From Nitrospina sp. (GTDB lineage: Bacteria > Nitrospinota > Nitrospinia > Nitrospinales > Nitrospinaceae), in contig SMVS01000103.1 in assembly GCA_004357435.1 (NCBI GenBank), positions 1-7,402 of the forward strand: a stretch of 7,402 nucleotides of DNA, read 5' to 3'. The notes under the pieces are model-generated. The model was not told the DNA's origin. It saw only the letters and a list, made by a program, of their open reading frames with translations, and did no database searches. The first letter of the stretch is position 1. Each line of letters starts with the position of its first letter. The translations under genes were made by a program, and so were the position numbers. Positions 5,478 to 7,402 of this stretch are shown here, piece by piece.

Positions 5478-7402
5478 ATGAAACCTTTCGAACTGGTCGC
5501 TGACTTTCAGCCGGCCGGCCACCAACCTCAGGCGATCCGGCAACTGGTGGAGCAGTTTCCGGGGATCGGCGGCGCGCAGACTTTGCTGGGTGTCACCGGC
5601 TCGGGAAAGACTTTCACGGTGGCCAGCATGGTTGAAAAGTTACAACGCCCGACCTTGGTGCTGGCCCCGAACAAGACCCTGGCGGCCCAGCTATACAACG
5701 AATTCAAAAATTTTTTTCCAAACAATGCCGTGGGGTATTTCGTCAGCTACTACGACTATTACCAACCGGAAGCCTACCTTCCGATCTCCGACACTTTTAT
5801 CGAAAAAGACGCTTCGATCAACGATGAAATAGATAAAATGCGCCATGCTGCCACCCGTGCCTTATTTGAGCGGCGTGATGTTCTCATTGTGGCGAGCGTT
5901 TCCTGCATTTACGGGCTCGGGTCTCCGGAAGCTTACCACGGCATGCTCCTGTTTCTCGAAACGGGAATGACCATTGATCGCGAAAAAATCCTTAAAAAAC
6001 TGGTGGAAATTCAGTACAAACGCAACGATGTGGATTTCCAGCGCGGCACGTTCCGGGTGCGCGGTGACGTGGTGGAAATTCTGCCGGCATACGAAAGAAA
6101 TGAGGCCATCCGCATTGAGTTTTTTGGAGATGAGATAGAAAATCTTACGACCTTTGACCCGGTGACTTTAAACTCCGGTCAAAAACTGGATCGTATCGCG
6201 ATCTATCCTGCCAGTCATTACACGACCCCCAAGGATTTACTGGAAAAGGCCCTGGAAAATATTTACGAAGAAATGGTCGAGCGCATCCAATATTTCAAAA
6301 GCCAGAACCAATTGATCGAAGCGCAACGGATCGAGCAGAGGACTATGTTCGACCTGGAAATGATTCGGGAAATAGGGTATTGCCAGGGAGTTGAGAATTA
6401 TTCCCGCCATCTCATGGGGCGGGAACCGGGAAGCCCGCCGCCCACCTTACTGGACTATTTCCCGGAGGATGCCTTGTTCGTGATCGACGAGAGCCACGCC
6501 ACCCTGCCGCAACTGAAAGGCATGTACAAGGGCGACCGCGCCCGCAAGGAAAACCTGATTCGCTACGGTTTTCGCCTGCCCTCGGCGTTCGACAACCGGC
6601 CCCTCACCTACGAAGAATTCGAGGCTCGCAACAACAGCGTTCTTTATGTGTCGGCCACCCCGGCAGAATACGAATTGAAAAAATCTCAACACCGGGTGGT
6701 GGAATTGATTGTCCGTCCCACCGGGTTGATCGATCCACCCACCTCGGTGAGACCCATCGCCGGGCAGGTGGATGATCTGTACCAGGAAATCAAGCAACGG
6801 GCGGAAAGAAATGAAAGAACGCTGGTGACCACTCTGACCAAAAGATTTTCTGAGGATTTGACCGAACACTTTTCCGAGATGGGGTTGAAGGTCAAGTACC
6901 TGCACTCCGATATCGTGACGATGGAGCGAATTCAAATTATAAAAGAGCTGAGGCTGGGAGAATTCGACGCTTTGATCGGGATCAATCTGTTACGCGAAGG
7001 GTTGGACATTCCTGAAGTTTCGTTGGTCGCTATATTGGATGCGGACAAGCAAGGGTTTCTAAGATCCGCCACCTCTCTCGTTCAGACTTCGGGCCGGGCG
7101 GCCCGCAATATAGCCGGCCAGGTCATCATGTACGCGGACACGGTGACCGCGGCCATGCAAACCGCCTTGGACGAAACCGACCGCCGTCGACAGATTCAGA
7201 TAGCATTCAACAAAAAATATAACATCACGCCCACTTCCATTAAAAAGTCGATACAGGATTGCCTGATCGATTCGAAAAAATCCAACCTGATGCCGCTGGT
7301 GATGGAAGAGGAAGAAGATTATCTGCCCATAGGAAACCTCAGCTCTTCAGTCAGAAAAATGGAAAAACAGATGCATACCGCCGCGAAAAACCTGGAATTC
7401 GA
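5478..7402 (+). CDS. uvrB: UvrABC excinuclease subunit B, 3' end cut by the window
   Basis: UvrB is the damage-verifying helicase-like subunit of bacterial nucleotide excision repair. It is loaded onto DNA by UvrA and recruits UvrC for incision. 641 codons are visible without a stop (family about 660-680). In order: an N-terminal segment PFELVADFQPAGHQPQAI (3-20) with the Q-motif Gln16; Walker A GVTGSGKT (38-45); the DNA-inserting beta-hairpin with Tyr91, Tyr92, Tyr94 and Tyr95 in SYYDYYQPEAYLP; IEKDASINDEID; Walker B VIDESH (335-340); LYVSATP; RPTGLIDPP; GINLLREGLDIPE; and motif VI QTSGRAARN (536-544). The C-terminal UVR domain that contacts UvrC begins near residue 625 and is cut at NLEF. 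An in-frame TAG directly precedes the ATG, which fixes the start, yet no ribosome binding site is visible. The usual GDQP of the Q motif reads GHQP, and the usual SALDN reads SAFDN. All ATPase and helicase motifs are intact, so it should be functional. Confidence 0.98.
   Translation, partial: MKPFELVADFQPAGHQPQAIRQLVEQFPGIGGAQTLLGVTGSGKTFTVASMVEKLQRPTLVLAPNKTLAAQLYNEFKNFFPNNAVGYFVSYYDYYQPEAYLPISDTFIEKDASINDEIDKMRHAATRALFERRDVLIVASVSCIYGLGSPEAYHGMLLFLETGMTIDREKILKKLVEIQYKRNDVDFQRGTFRVRGDVVEILPAYERNEAIRIEFFGDEIENLTTFDPVTLNSGQKLDRIAIYPASHYTTPKDLLEKALENIYEEMVERIQYFKSQNQLIEAQRIEQRTMFDLEMIREIGYCQGVENYSRHLMGREPGSPPPTLLDYFPEDALFVIDESHATLPQLKGMYKGDRARKENLIRYGFRLPSAFDNRPLTYEEFEARNNSVLYVSATPAEYELKKSQHRVVELIVRPTGLIDPPTSVRPIAGQVDDLYQEIKQRAERNERTLVTTLTKRFSEDLTEHFSEMGLKVKYLHSDIVTMERIQIIKELRLGEFDALIGINLLREGLDIPEVSLVAILDADKQGFLRSATSLVQTSGRAARNIAGQVIMYADTVTAAMQTALDETDRRRQIQIAFNKKYNITPTSIKKSIQDCLIDSKKSNLMPLVMEEEEDYLPIGNLSSSVRKMEKQMHTAAKNLEF

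Noticed and set aside
6447..6935. 162-codon minus-strand open frame inside uvrB
   Set aside because: uvrB is continuous and conserved here, and the antisense frame shows no independent features.
1..7402. Defence island, mobile element or CRISPR signals
   Set aside because: No transposase, integrase, nuclease-toxin pair, direct repeat array or att-like duplication is visible. The genes have similar composition and are mostly housekeeping.

Overview
The window is ordinary, gene-dense bacterial chromosome. Seven protein genes fill almost all of it, and about half the bases are G+C. I see no tRNA, rRNA, CRISPR array, insertion sequence, phage gene or recognisable defence system. A Sec-type signal peptide, a PrxQ/Bcp peroxiredoxin, UvrB and an aminopeptidase P fit a Gram-negative-type bacterium. 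My guess is a delta-proteobacterium or Nitrospinota-like lineage, but that rests on protein 'feel' and is weak.

Layout. (1) 46-973, plus strand: a small secreted protein of unknown function, then 16 nt later a thioredoxin-dependent peroxiredoxin (Bcp/PrxQ), probably co-transcribed. (2) 977-2386, minus strand: a proline aminopeptidase of the M24 family. It meets the peroxiredoxin tail to tail with only 3 nt between the stop codons. (3) 2387-2531: a 145-nt gap holding a 23-nt near-perfect palindrome. (4) 2532-5297, minus strand: a tight three-gene operon read in the order TraB-family membrane protein, D-2-hydroxyacid dehydrogenase, TPMT/HOL-type S-adenosylmethionine methyltransferase. The first junction is a 4-nt gap and the second a 1-nt stop/start overlap. 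(5) 5298-5477: a 180-nt divergent intergenic region that should hold the promoters of both the TraB operon and uvrB. (6) 5478 to the window end, plus strand: uvrB, complete at its start and cut by the window edge inside the C-terminal UVR domain.

Functionally the window mixes housekeeping (nucleotide excision repair, peroxide detoxification, peptide turnover) with one less understood unit, the TraB-dehydrogenase-methyltransferase operon. The sequence suggests that those three proteins are made together, but it does not say which substrate links them. Nothing here amounts to a clearly new system. The items most worth a second look are that operon, the methyltransferase's resemblance to plant halide/thiol methyltransferases, the palindrome upstream of the aminopeptidase gene, and the orphan secreted protein beside the peroxiredoxin.
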